Shown here one piece after another: positions 1 to 11,300 of a stretch of 64,000 nt of DNA (the stretch's first letter is position 1; every line of letters starts with the position of its first letter). A program made the translations under genes and the position numbers. Where the stretch lies: assembly GCF_000143625.1 (NCBI RefSeq), contig NZ_GL379590.1, forward strand, positions 31,323 through 95,322, given 5' to 3'. Source of the stretch: Candidatus Regiella insecticola LSR1 (GTDB lineage: Bacteria > Pseudomonadota > Gammaproteobacteria > Enterobacterales > Enterobacteriaceae). The notes under the pieces are model-generated. The model was given only the letters and a program-made list of their open reading frames with translations. It made no database searches and had not been told where the DNA came from.

Positions 1-87
1 TTTGATACTGAAATTCCAGATGAACAAGCAGAAAGAATAACTACTGTGCAAGCTGCGATTGATTATATTACGTCTCACCAACTGTAA
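1..87 (+). CDS. acpP: Acyl carrier protein AcpP, 3' end only
   Basis: The window opens in frame inside a gene whose last 28 codons read FDTEIPDEQAERITTVQAAI and end at a TAA. This is the C-terminal helix region of enteric AcpP, the small carrier that holds growing fatty acyl chains on a phosphopantetheine arm. The modified serine lies upstream of the window. fabF follows 80 bases downstream, the normal enteric order acpP-fabF. Confidence 0.93.
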   Translation, partial: FDTEIPDEQAERITTVQAAIDYITSHQL

Positions 88-98
88 ACGAACATATC

Positions 99-127
99 TA
101 GGCGGTCATTCGACCGCCTAAGTTTTA
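99..127 (+). terminator. Hairpin between acpP and fabF
   Basis: An 8-bp GC-rich stem (GGCGGTCA/TCGACCGCC type) followed by TAAGTTTT lies 12 bases after the acpP stop. It looks like a rho-independent terminator or attenuator that lets the abundant acpP message end before fabF. Confidence 0.75.
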
Positions 128-167
128 TAACATCAACCTTTAACTTCCTTAATTTTGGAGGACAGCC

Positions 168-516
168 TTGTCTAAGCGTCGAGTGGTTGTAACCGGACTG
201 GGCATGTTATCTCCTGTCGGTAATACCGTTGAATGTGCGTGGAAAAATGTGCTTGCAGGTCAGAGCGGCATATCCCTGATTACGGATTTTGATACCAGTG
301 CCTATACCACAAAATTTGCCGGTTTAATAAAAGATTTTAATTCTGAAGATTTTGATTTGCCTAAAAAAGATGCCCGTAAAATGGATACCTTTATACAGTA
401 CGGCGTTGCTGCTGGCATACGAGCTATGGAGGACTGTGGTCTTAAGGTCACTGAAGAGAATAGCGTACGTATTGGTGCCGCCATTGGTTCTGGTATTGGT
501 GGCTTAACTTTTATTA
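168..516 (+). pseudogene. fabF: 3-oxoacyl-ACP synthase II FabF, truncated by IS5-type element
   Basis: FabF extends fatty acyl-ACP by condensation with malonyl-ACP. The sequence starts at a TTG (position 168) preceded by GGAGGA and reads [20 protein letters not shown], the enteric FabF N-terminus. About 116 of the usual 413 residues remain, up to the GSGIGG loop. The frame then runs into the IS at a TA dinucleotide and stops after ten IS-encoded residues at 545. The catalytic Cys and both His residues, all in the missing part, are lost. The rest of fabF is not on the other side of the IS; cmoA is, so an IS-mediated rearrangement removed it. The cell must rely on FabB or on a copy elsewhere. 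Confidence 0.93.
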
Positions 517-2288
<1,772 letters not shown>

Positions 2289-2428
2289 TTATATCAAATT
2301 AGATAGATTTTGAGGATAAAACAAACAACTCAATTTAAATTGTGCAAATTAAATCTGCATTTTAATGCAGTAAAAAAGAAGCCCTGTGTTAAACACATTA
2401 TTTTCTATAATAATGAAAAAAAATGTAC

Positions 2429-2566
2429 TTATGGTAACTTAGCTGAAAGCTTTTTTTCTTTCTTAAACCAATCAGTTAACCGGCAAAAAAAGCTTTTATT
2501 TTTCTTTTTTTTCAATGCCAATTGAATTAGATTTCGTCTTCGCATTTTACTTTTTCTGTTACTCAT
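2429..2566 (-). CDS. Small basic protein, 45 residues, unknown
   Basis: A short frame starts MSNRKSKMRRRNLIQLALKK and ends SAKLP. It is very rich in Lys/Arg, with an aromatic patch (SFFCRLTDWFKK) in the middle. Its ATG overlaps the stop codon of the upstream PAS-LuxR regulator (ATGA), and GGAG lies 9-10 bases before the ATG, so translational coupling is plausible. No family is recognised. The predicted shape is a basic N-terminus followed by an amphipathic helix. It could be a DNA- or RNA-binding or membrane-associated small protein, or a chance frame in an AT-rich stretch. Confidence 0.4.
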   Translation of the reverse strand: MSNRKSKMRRRNLIQLALKKKKNKSFFCRLTDWFKKEKKLSAKLP

Positions 2567-3295
2567 GATGACATTCTCCTATTCTCAATAAACTGTATCT
2601 TAGGGGAGATAAGCTCTTCAGGAATATAGCGATCAAAGCCCTCTTCTTTACAGAATTTCTTAAATTCCGGTAACGAATTTACCCTCGCTGTTCTGTATAT
2701 TGCTTGTAGATAATTTTCTATTGTTCTGTTAGAACGATCTAATTTTCTTCCTATCTCTTTGGCGCTTAAAGACTGTAATGCATAAAATATAACTTTAAGT
2801 TGCTTTTTGGTAAACAATTTACTTGGCGGCTCTAATAACAAAGCTTTCGGTGACTTTAATTCGCATTCTGATGTGGTGAGTTCTTCTACATACTGTGGCA
2901 GAGAAATAAAATCCATTTTTCTCCCATACAAAACAGTTCCAACGCACTCATTTTTTTCATCATACAGCGGAAATTTTTCGTAAAGATAAGGTTCTAGTCT
3001 TTTTTCTCGATTAAAAAAATGGGTTTTAATAAGAGTGACCCTTTGCCCACTTTTGATAGTTTCCCTATCTTGTTTTTGCAGCTCTGAGGCAAACTTTGCT
3101 ACCGGGGTGGGAAGCTGATCATCACTTTTTCCTTCAATTTTAAATTTAGCAGGAATATCTAAAAAATCACGAAAGGCACGGTTAGTATAGACAAACCGTG
3201 ATTTACAATCTTTTATTCCCCATAATATCATCGCTGCGTTCCATAATGGAAACCAGTGGGAAAGATTTTAACGAAGCTTTAACATCATTCTTCAT
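2563..3295 (-). pseudogene. PAS domain / LuxR-type HTH regulator, frameshifted near N-terminus
   Basis: The protein has an N-terminal PAS domain (WGIKDCKSRFVYTNRAFRDF) and a C-terminal LuxR-type helix-turn-helix (LSAKEIGRKLDRSNRTIENY). This is the layout of the enteric PAS-HTH regulators that often control accessory genes. Translation from the ATG at 3295 reads MKNDVKASLKSFPLVSIMER and then SDDI. One extra A at about 3223 puts the rest (WGIKD...) in another frame. An internal ATG at 3231 could still give a 222-residue product lacking the first part of the PAS domain. The 45-codon ORF overlaps the stop. A single-base call, so sequencing error is possible. Confidence 0.72.
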
Positions 3296-3513
3296 AATAA
3301 ATAAACTCCATTTAGATTGAGCGTGGTCTACCCTACTTGCCACAATGCAACTTGCGGCAGAACCGACTACGCAAAAATTTTGTTTGAGCAACTTACTACG
3401 GTGACATAAGCTAATAGCATTGAATCACAAATTAATTTCCCTGGTGTTAGCAACTGACAACTTAATCTAAAACGAAATGAGTTTTTTTATTATTTTTCAC
3501 TCTTTAATAACTA
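3296..3513. other. Intergenic spacer upstream of the PAS-LuxR gene
   Basis: AT-rich spacer between the regulator start and IS5 copy 2. It must hold the regulator's promoter, but I see no convincing -35/-10 pair. Confidence 0.4.
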
Positions 3514-4423
3514 GACCTCTTCGGAAACTAGCATTCATATAAGAATTTTGGTAAAACACTCCTGAACAAGGAGCCGCCATGAAATATGAAGTAATAAAAG
3601 TACTGGAAGAGGAAAAATTTCGTCGCTTAACGGGTGTTAAACGCAGTACATTTGAAAAGATGATAAAGATATTGAATGAAGCAGATAAGAGTAAGCAAGG
3701 GAAAGGAGGTCGGAAACCCAAGCGGGGTTTAGAAGAGCGCTTATTAATGGCACTGGAGTATATACGAGAATATCGCACTTATTTTCATGTCAGCCAAAGC
3801 TATGGCGTGAGTGAGAGCACATGCTATGAAACGATTAAATGGATAGAGAATACGCTAATAAAGCATCCTGATTTTGCCCTACCTGGACGCAAAGCTGTAT
3901 TAAAAAGGGATAGGGAGTATGAGCTGGTTCTTATTGATGCCACAGAAACGCCGATTGAACGTCCCCAAAAAAACAAAAGCCGTTTTACTCAGGAAAAAAG
4001 AAACGACACACCTTAAAAACACAAGTGCTCGTTGATAAAAAAAGTAAAGCAGTCATCTGTACAAGCTTTACGAATGGGAGGCGCCATGATTTTAGGTTGT
4101 TTAAGGAGTCTGGTGTGCGAATACATCCTGACATCAAAACAGTTACCGATACAGGTTACCAAGGGCTTGGCAAGATTCATTCAAACTCGGCGTTGCCTAA
4201 GAAAAAGACAAAGAAAAATCCCTTAACAAAAGAAGATAAACGCAACAATCGTGCGTTATCAAGCCAGCGTGTATTAAACGAACATGTCATTGGTATGATT
4301 AAAAGATTTAAAATTGTATCAGACCGTTATCGAAACAGGCGAAAACGTTTTGGATTAAGATTTAATCTGATTGCTGCAATTTATAACATGGAAATTAGAT
4401 AAATGATAGTTTCCGAAGAGGTC
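3514..4423 (+). mobile_element. IS5-type insertion sequence, copy 2 (910 bp)
   Basis: Same element as at 517-1426, in opposite orientation, with identical 17-bp inverted ends and flanking TA at 3512-3513 and 4424-4425. Copies 1 and 2 in inverted orientation bracket cmoA and the PAS-LuxR gene (1427-3513), so homologous recombination could invert this 2-kb block. Confidence 0.9.
3579..4402 (+). CDS. IS5-family transposase, copy 2, two frames
   Basis: Upstream frame 3579-4016 and downstream frame from about 3987 to 4402 are joined at the A6G run near 3995 by a -1 shift. The protein content matches copy 3 exactly as far as can be seen. The start ATG is preceded by AAGGAG. Confidence 0.85.
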
Positions 4424-4927
4424 TACTGTATATCTTTCTATAAAAAAAGAATAGTTAGACAAAGGTCTAGTTTGGCACTATACCTTTGTTCATATAATGT
4501 ATGAATGCTTAATTTTATTTATAGATTTACATAGTTTTAAGAAAAATAAATATATAATCTATTCTTCTTGAAAAACTATTTGTCTTATCATCTCTGGAAT
4601 AATAAAGAAGGAAAATACAATAATAGGTAGCAATTATAGCTAAAAAATTAAATATTAGTATCAGTAATAATACAAAACTACACTTTACCGCTCAGGGTGA
4701 TACCCCATTTTTATTTAATATGATTAGATAAAGTAGAATAAGAACATTATCTATGCTATTAATATATCTAATGATAAGCATTTAAAAAAACTCACGCTGA
4801 TATCTTCAAGTTAAATAAGAATACAATATATTGCAATAAAGATAAATGATGTAAAAAGCGCTTTGAACATAACTATCACGCTTTCGTTTTCAGTAAATAT
4901 GCGACATAATCCCTGGCTATATTTAGC
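4424..4927. other. AT-rich region without recognisable genes
   Basis: About 500 bases of strongly AT-rich DNA with stops in every frame and no recognised motif. It separates IS5 copy 2 from repeat R3a and the quorum-sensing pair. Confidence 0.5.
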
Positions 4928-5034
4928 TATAACCAAATCAGTTTAATTTGATTTAAGTGTTGTCGTCGCTTGCCGTACTATTTGTACTGTCTGCACTCCT
5001 CCGCCTTGAATCAAATTAAACTGATTCGGCTATA
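4928..5034. repeat. R3 palindromic repeat, copy a
   Basis: A 107-bp TA-bounded repeat with long inverted arms (CAAATCAGTTTAATTTGATT / AATCAAATTAAACTGATT) and a core containing the palindrome GTACAAATAGTAC in inverted orientation. Related full copies are at 51625 and 60396, and half copies at 49801 and 58622. MITE-like. Confidence 0.85.
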
Positions 5035-5180
5035 TCGCTTCAACCCCAGTGTTTACCGTTGCCGCTATGTTATGTTCGCACACTACGGGTGTTACATCCT
5101 TGCTAATCAAATAACTTGGCAGATTGTTTATTTTTGCACGAATTATTGAGATAATCCCATATCATTAATAAGGAGATAAA

Positions 5181-5822
5181 ATGATGGAAATATTTGATGT
5201 TAGCTATAATAAACTGTCCGATAAAAGATCAATGGAATTATTTTCTCTTAGAAAGAGTGTCTTCAAAGATCGCCTAGATTGGGCTGTCAATTGTTTTAAT
5301 GGAATGGAATTCGATGAGTATGACCATCCTAATACAACTTATCTATTAGGGGTACACGACAATACTGTGATTTGCAGTCTGCGGCTCATAAACATAAAAA
5401 ATCCCAATATGATCACCGGAACGTTTTATCGTTATTTCAACCAGATAAATATTCCAGAAGGAAACTATATTGAATCAAGCAGATTTTTTGTTGACAAAGA
5501 AAGAGTACAAAATATGAGTTGCAACCAATATCCGGTGAGTACCATGCTTTTTCTGGCTGCGTTGAATTATTCAAGAAAATTTGATTACGAGGGGATATTA
5601 ACTATCGTAAGTCATGCAATGTTTATTATAATGAAACGTTCCGGCTGGCATCTCACTGTACTTGAGAAAGGATTATCAGAAAAAAATGAAAAAGTTTACT
5701 TACTATGCTTGCCTGTTGATACCGAAAATCAAAACATCCTAATCAATTGTATAAATCGAAAGAAAATTTTGTTAAAAAATAAGGAGTGGCCATTGTCTTT
5801 TACACTCACTGAGCCCGTTTAA
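5181..5822 (+). CDS. Acyl-homoserine-lactone synthase, LuxI family
   Basis: LuxI enzymes make N-acyl-homoserine lactone signals from SAM and acyl-ACP. The 213-residue frame has the invariant residues at the spacing seen in EsaI: R24, F28, W34, D45, D48, R68, E98 and R101 (IESSRFF). The acyl-specificity region is more divergent. The start is an ATG ATG pair preceded by AAGGAG at good distance. The gene converges on a LuxR gene 175 bases away, the arrangement typical of the EsaI/EsaR and YspI/YspR type in Enterobacterales. I see no lux-box palindrome upstream. The intact frame suggests signalling is retained while much of the neighbourhood decays. Confidence 0.93.
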   Translation: MMEIFDVSYNKLSDKRSMELFSLRKSVFKDRLDWAVNCFNGMEFDEYDHPNTTYLLGVHDNTVICSLRLINIKNPNMITGTFYRYFNQINIPEGNYIESSRFFVDKERVQNMSCNQYPVSTMLFLAALNYSRKFDYEGILTIVSHAMFIIMKRSGWHLTVLEKGLSEKNEKVYLLCLPVDTENQNILINCINRKKILLKNKEWPLSFTLTEPV

Positions 5823-5860
5823 AACTTTCATCGTTTTGACACCGTTAATTTAAATATTTT

Positions 5861-5919
5861 AAGATAAATGATGACCAATAAGAGAAAATATTTATCTTGT
5901 TGGCCATCATTTATCTTTT
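5861..5919. terminator. Bidirectional hairpin between luxI and luxR
   Basis: Long inverted repeat: AAGATAAATGATG with CATCATTTATCTT, plus further pairing of CCAATAAG with CTTGTTGG. A/T runs flank both sides, as expected of a terminator shared by two convergent genes. Confidence 0.8.
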
Positions 5920-5997
5920 ATAACCTTTGCCTGAATCAGACTAAATATATAATAATTTAAATTAATAATTAACTTGGTTACAGCAACATTTTTAATA

Positions 5998-6756
5998 TTA
6001 TAATGAATTGATAAGCTGCGATTCAGTTCCCAGCCTTATGGCATGTTTTGCATTCAGTACCCCTAATTTTTTCACAATATTACCCATATGGAATTTTACT
6101 GTACCTAGTTTTATACCAAAAATAATTGCTATTTCTGAGTAAGTTTTTCCCATACTGAACCAATAAAGAACCTCATTTTCTCTAGAAGAAAATTTTTCTT
6201 TTTTACTTTCACTATTTTTACAGACAGCTCCATGCGTCTCTTTGTATAGGGAAATAAGTATGTCATGTGTGTTCAAAAGTAACATTTGTAATTTATCTTT
6301 ATTTTTTTCAATCTTTTCCTTAAGCATATTTCCTGTTTGATCATCCATCAAGATGGATAGTACAGCCAGGTTATTATTGCAATCATGGAGAATAAATGTA
6401 TATCCACTAATTATATTATATTTTTTGGCAATGCTAAATACCTCGATTAATTGCAAATTTGTACTAACTATATTGAAAATTTTAGGAAGTTTAAGGTCTG
6501 AGTTAATCATGATATTCTCATCCCAAGGAAAGGATGTAATCCTATTAAGTGCCGTAATAATAACAGGATCAATATGTTGATAACGATCTCTAACATAAAC
6601 TTCAAACCAATCTGGACGATTAGAAATCACTCTCATCTCTGTTGTATTTTTTTTGTTCATTATGGCATAAGCGTATTTTATATCTCCATAGCTCTCGAAT
6701 TTCTTATCTAAATAATTTTTTATAAGATTATTAATCGCTTCATTATCAAAAAACAC
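5998..6756 (-). CDS. Autoinducer-binding LuxR-family transcriptional regulator
   Basis: The 252-residue protein has an N-terminal AHL-binding domain with W50, Y54, D63, P64, W78 and G118 at the spacing of the TraR/LuxR ligand pocket. Its C-terminal LuxR HTH (residues about 188-245) includes SSRENEVLYWFSMGKTYSEI and KLGTVKFHMGNI. It should sense the product of the convergent luxI. The convergent order resembles the EsaR-type subgroup, which often binds DNA without ligand; whether this one does is unknown. No frameshift is seen. Confidence 0.92.
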   Translation of the reverse strand: MFFDNEAINNLIKNYLDKKFESYGDIKYAYAIMNKKNTTEMRVISNRPDWFEVYVRDRYQHIDPVIITALNRITSFPWDENIMINSDLKLPKIFNIVSTNLQLIEVFSIAKKYNIISGYTFILHDCNNNLAVLSILMDDQTGNMLKEKIEKNKDKLQMLLLNTHDILISLYKETHGAVCKNSESKKEKFSSRENEVLYWFSMGKTYSEIAIIFGIKLGTVKFHMGNIVKKLGVLNAKHAIRLGTESQLINSL

Positions 6757-7080
6757 TGAATCCTTCCTTAAAAAATGATCCTATAATTGTATGCTACGCT
6801 ACTCGATTCGGTGCATCCATCCATCATCGGTAGTTACTATATAGCAGACGGATAATCGACTGAAAATTATTGTGTTAACGATGTGATTACACCATCGGAT
6901 CCAAACGCTACAGCTAGCGACTCATAATATGATCGGTTGACATCAAATAATTCAACCACAATATGACATGTGCGCTATCTTACACTAATGATTCTATCCA
7001 TCTCAGTAATATGCTCAAACATATCCGAGTAGATGTTACCAGAAAATGGCTGATCATCAGATACCCATCCTGCCTCTATC
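6757..7080. other. Intergenic region upstream of luxR, no gene seen
   Basis: Moderately AT-rich sequence with stops in all frames. It must contain the luxR promoter, but no lux box (20-bp dyad) or clear sigma-70 pair was found. Confidence 0.4.
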
Positions 7081-7333
7081 ATGATTTATTTTATCTCTGT
7101 ATATGATGTTCTTACGGTAGAAAAAGGACAGGATTGGCTTGAAGTAAAAGATAGAATGGCAGGGCTTAAAGCCGTGGTAAAAGTAGACTCGTGAAATGAG
7201 CAAAAAGTGAATGGCGAACACCGCTGTTGTTTACGGACGTTGAAAAAATGCTCCAACGAGATCCCTGAGAGCCTGCTCGAAATCTTCTTTGAGCTGCGCT
7301 CAATTAATAAAAAAATGAGCGAAAAAGCACAGT
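7081..7333 (+). pseudogene. Possible degenerate transposase fragment (ISAs1/H-repeat-like)
   Basis: A short plus-strand frame reads ...DWLEVKDRMAGLKAVVKVDS and stops at a TGA. Beyond it the same frame continues NEQKVNGEHR. The GLKAVV.V.S pattern recalls the region before the RYYISS motif of ISAs1-family transposases, but the motif itself is not preserved. Weak identification. Confidence 0.25.
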
Positions 7334-7380
7334 GACTTTTTTTACAAAAACAAGAAAACAAGTGAGCATATTGAGCCTTT

Positions 7381-7407
7381 TTTTGGCAAAGTATCAGCGA
7401 GCACAAG
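7381..7407 (+). repeat. Short dispersed repeat (GACAAAGTATCAGCGAGCACAAG type)
   Basis: A 23-27 bp unit found again at 47853, 59782 and, more diverged, at 17437, 47340 and 20884. It often continues as AGAGATT. Here it lies between a degenerate fragment and the ppd-like gene. Confidence 0.6.
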
Positions 7408-7447
7408 AGATTGCGAATAGACTCTTAGAATAAATCTCGTTATCTGC

Positions 7448-8041
7448 TTATTTAATTTTTTCTACTGACTCATTAAATATAACCTTCCGATTCGTACTCG
7501 TCGCTTTGGTGGTTGAAAAAGAAATTTTTTTAACCACCAAAGCAACGGGTCTAAATTCATTATGAGCAATAGTCAATAATGATTCGATGGTTTTTTCCCA
7601 ATCTTCAGTGCATTCACCTAATATTTTATAGGGGATGCGTAATTGTTGTAACAACGGAATAGGCCCTATTCTTAGCTCATCATGTTGATAATATTTATTA
7701 CGAGACGTACTTTTTTCAATATCAGTTTCATTTTGCCAACCGACAATCAGTAATAGGGGTATACCATAGACTTCGGGTTTAGCCGTAGAATAAAAAGGAT
7801 TGACAACAGTATAAAGTCCTGAATTTTTTAGGTAAACAGCAGGTATATAACCCGTTGCTAAATAACTACCAATGGCTATTCCTATCGCTGCTTTATCATT
7901 ACAAGCAGTTTGATAGATTATTTCATTAGAATAATCGGCAGCAGTAAAAAAAAATTCATTTAACAATGGATCAGAAACACAACTATAAAAATTTACATTC
8001 TGCCGCGCTAGAATGCGCAAAAAATAACCGGCATCTATCAT
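7448..8041 (-). CDS. Phosphonopyruvate/sulfopyruvate decarboxylase-like protein, N-terminal (PYR) half only
   Basis: The protein matches the thiamine-diphosphate PYR domain of phosphonopyruvate decarboxylases: ACNDKAAIGIAIGSYLATG, then VYLKNSGLYTVVNPFYSTA and PEVYGIPLLLIVGWQNE. The full enzyme has about 380 residues with a second, PP domain; only 197 are here and no PP domain follows. It is either a truncated gene or one subunit of a two-gene enzyme such as ComDE. The usual cofactor-activating Glu of the NEG motif appears as Asp (CND). The ATG at 8041 is chosen because GGGAG lies just upstream. There are no phosphonate genes nearby. Confidence 0.7.
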   Translation of the reverse strand: MIDAGYFLRILARQNVNFYSCVSDPLLNEFFFTAADYSNEIIYQTACNDKAAIGIAIGSYLATGYIPAVYLKNSGLYTVVNPFYSTAKPEVYGIPLLLIVGWQNETDIEKSTSRNKYYQHDELRIGPIPLLQQLRIPYKILGECTEDWEKTIESLLTIAHNEFRPVALVVKKISFSTTKATSTNRKVIFNESVEKIK

Positions 8042-8268
8042 AACGTCTCCCACTCAAAAAGACTATGATATTATTTTTAAATATCGTCAAATAAGTTACA
8101 TCTCAAAGTAAAACGTTATCTTTGTCTATTAATGACCAACAAGGATTTATTTTAAGATCAACAAAACTTAAATAGCAATGATTAAATTTTATCACTCATA
8201 GGCCTTTTGAAAATTTACGCGCTTGAGGTAGGAAGTCTGCTAAGTATATTGAATATTATGTCACTAAA

Positions 8269-8300
8269 AATAATAAAGACCCATCAGGGTCTTTATTATT
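8269..8300 (-). terminator. putA terminator
   Basis: A 14-bp perfect stem AATAATAAAGACCC / GGGTCTTTATTATT with loop ATCA lies just after the putA stop on the minus strand, ending in an A/T-rich run. Strong rho-independent terminator. Confidence 0.9.
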
Positions 8301-8308
8301 TAATACCA

Positions 8309-11300
8309 TTAATCAATGGTCATTAAATTTGCATTGCCTCCTGCCGCCGCAGTATTAATACTTACCGTATGTTCAATCAACAAGCGTTCCAGAAAGATAG
8401 CGGTTTCACCTGGAGCAAAGCCTTGTACAGAAATAATGGGGCCATCGCGTTGTGAAATTTGCTGACAGAGTGCCCGTAATTTTTCAATATCACCATGAAA
8501 AATAACAGCATCAAAAAGAATGTTACTGCTTTGCCAATCAGCACTGAAACGAATACAAGATTGCACCAGCGCAGGGAGTTTACGAAAAAGATCTTTTTGT
8601 AAACTACCGTCTAGCCATAGTACTTGACTGCCCACGGCCAATACCGCCGACAGTTGAATCAAAATATCTTCTTGGTTGTCTGCTATGCAAAGCACTCTCT
8701 CACGAGGCAATAAAGTATAGGTATTACGCTCACCGGTTGGCCCTACTAACTGATGTACAGTGCCCCCCTGCGCTAATTCAGCGTAACCTTGAGCAGGCTT
8801 AAGCAAAGCTTCATGTTCTGTTGTCAAAAATTGCATTAAGGCACTATGTGCCGCCAATAAAGATTCGCGTCCATTCACTTCTGGTGCTTGCTGGTTATTT
8901 TGACGAGTTAAGGCTGTTAACAGAGCATTTTCCGGACGTTGAGATAATAAGCGATATAAATAAAGTGGCCCGCCGGCTTTCGGCCCAGTACCGGATAAAC
9001 CTTCGCCGCCAAATGGTTGTACCCCAACGACTGCACCCACCATATTTCGATTAACATATATATTACCGACTTTAGCACGTTCCGTTATTCGTGAAACCGT
9101 TTCATCAACTCGAGTGTGGACGCCTAAAGTTAACCCATAACCTGTCGCATTAATTTTATCGACCAATGTATCAAGATCTTGCAGTTGAAAACGAACCACA
9201 TGCAATACGGGGCCAAAAATTTCTTGTTGCAGCTCATCAAAACTCGCCAATTCTATTAGTGTTGGCTGAATAAAAGTCCCTCGCTGCCATTCTTTTTCAT
9301 CTAAAATATTAGATCGTGCTGCCTGATATACCTTACGCCCTTTGGCACGCATAGCCTGGATATAGCCTTCAATCCCCGCTTGTGCTTCGCGAGTGATGAC
9401 AGGACCAATATCGGTTGATAAACGCTCAGGATTACCCATTCGACATTCAGCCATTGCGCCCCGCAACATCCGTAACGTATGTTCAGCAACCTCTTCCTGA
9501 ATACACAAAATGCGTAGAGCAGAACAACGCTGGCCGGCACTGTCGAATGCAGATTCGATTACATCAGTAACCACTTGCTCTGTTAATGCCGAAGAGTCAA
9601 CGATCATCGCATTTAGACCGCCGGTTTCAGCAATTAATGGTGTTGTTCTACCTTGTGAATCTAAACGACCGGCGATATTACGTTGAAGCAAGCTGGCCAC
9701 TTTGGTTGAACCGGTGAACATCACACCCCGTACACGTGGATCATTGATTAGCCATGTTCCTACTTTTTCACCTTTACCGGGTAATAGCTGCAATGCATTT
9801 TGTGGAATACCGGCTTCTAACAAAATATTGATGGCTTGCGCTGCTATTAGCGGTGTCGGTTCCGCAGGCTTTGCTAGTACCGAATTACCGGCCGCCAGGG
9901 CAGCGGCAATTTGTCCGGTGAAAATGGCAAGCGGAAAATTCCACGGGCTGATACAGACTACAGAGCCAAGCGGACAATAGGTTGGATTACCCTGTTCATC
10001 TTTGCTATCAAAATCATATCGTATCAGGTCGGCGTAATAACGCAGAAAATCGACAGCTTCACGCACTTCAGCAATGGCATTATTGAAGGTTTTACCGGCT
10101 TCACGCACCAAAATGCCTATCAAATTTTGCATTTGATTTTCCATCAATTCAGCCGCTTTGGTCAGAATGATGGCACGTTCACTCGCAGGGGTATTGAACC
10201 AAATTGAGCCCGAACCGGCGGCAGCATCTAAGGCACGGCTAACTTCTTCTTCGCTCGCTTGACGTTCATAGCCAATCACATCGCTCAGCTCTGCAGGATT
10301 GATAATCGGTTTTTCAAGGCGTTGATCGAGGTTTTGATCAAGTTCAGCGGCAATAATGGGTTGTACATGCCATAGTTTGCTGCCACTGATTAATAAGGCA
10401 GCGGAAAGCGAAGCCAGTCGCTGTTCATTTGACAGATCTAACCCCCGAGAATTGAGCCGCTCCTGACCATATAAATTTCTTGGCAAAGGAATTTTAGGAT
10501 GAGGTAAACCTAATCGACCTTCTGATGCAGCCATGATTTCTACCTCTTTAACCGGATCAGCAATCAGATCGTCAAGTGGCAGTGTGGTATCAGCAATCCG
10601 ATTCACAAAGGAGGTATTGGCGCCATTTTCTAACAAACGTCTCACCAAATAAGCCAATAAGGTTTCATGGGTTCCCACTGGCGCATACACCCGACAAGGG
10701 CGATTAAGTTTACCTTCAGCAATTTGCCCAACCACTTGTTCATACAGCGGTTCGCCCATACCGTGCAAACACTGAAATTCATACTGACCAGAATAGTAAT
10801 TTTGCCCTGCTAGATGATAAACAGCCGCCAGCGTATGCGCATTATGGGTAGCAAATTGAGGATAGATCAAACTCGGTTCAGCCAGTAATTTGCGGGCACA
10901 GGCTAGATAAGCAACATCGGTATAAACCTTACGGGTATAAACCGGATAACCTTCTAAACCGTCTATCTGGGCGCGTTTAATTTCACTGTCCCAATAAGCA
11001 CCTTTAACCAGACGGATCATCAAACGACGATGGCTACGGCGCGCCATATCAATCACGGTATCAATAACAAACGGACAGCGTTTTTGATAGGCTTGGATGA
11101 CGAAACCAATGCCATTCCAGCACGCCAATTGTGGTTCAAAACACAGTCTTTCCAACAAATCGAGGGAGATTTCTAAACGATCGGCTTCTTCGGCATCAAT
11201 ATTAATCCCAATATCATACTGCTTAGCTTGCAATGTTAATGACAGTAAGCGTGGATAAAGTTCATTCATCACACGTTCATATTGAGCACGGCTATAACGT

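Noticed and set aside
2310..2525. Plus-strand open frame of 71 codons
   Set aside because: No ribosome site, ends in poly-Phe from a T run, and lies antisense to the better supported small basic ORF.
5036..5180. lux box upstream of luxI
   Set aside because: No 20-bp dyad resembling ACCTGT-N8-ACAGGT was found here or upstream of luxR.
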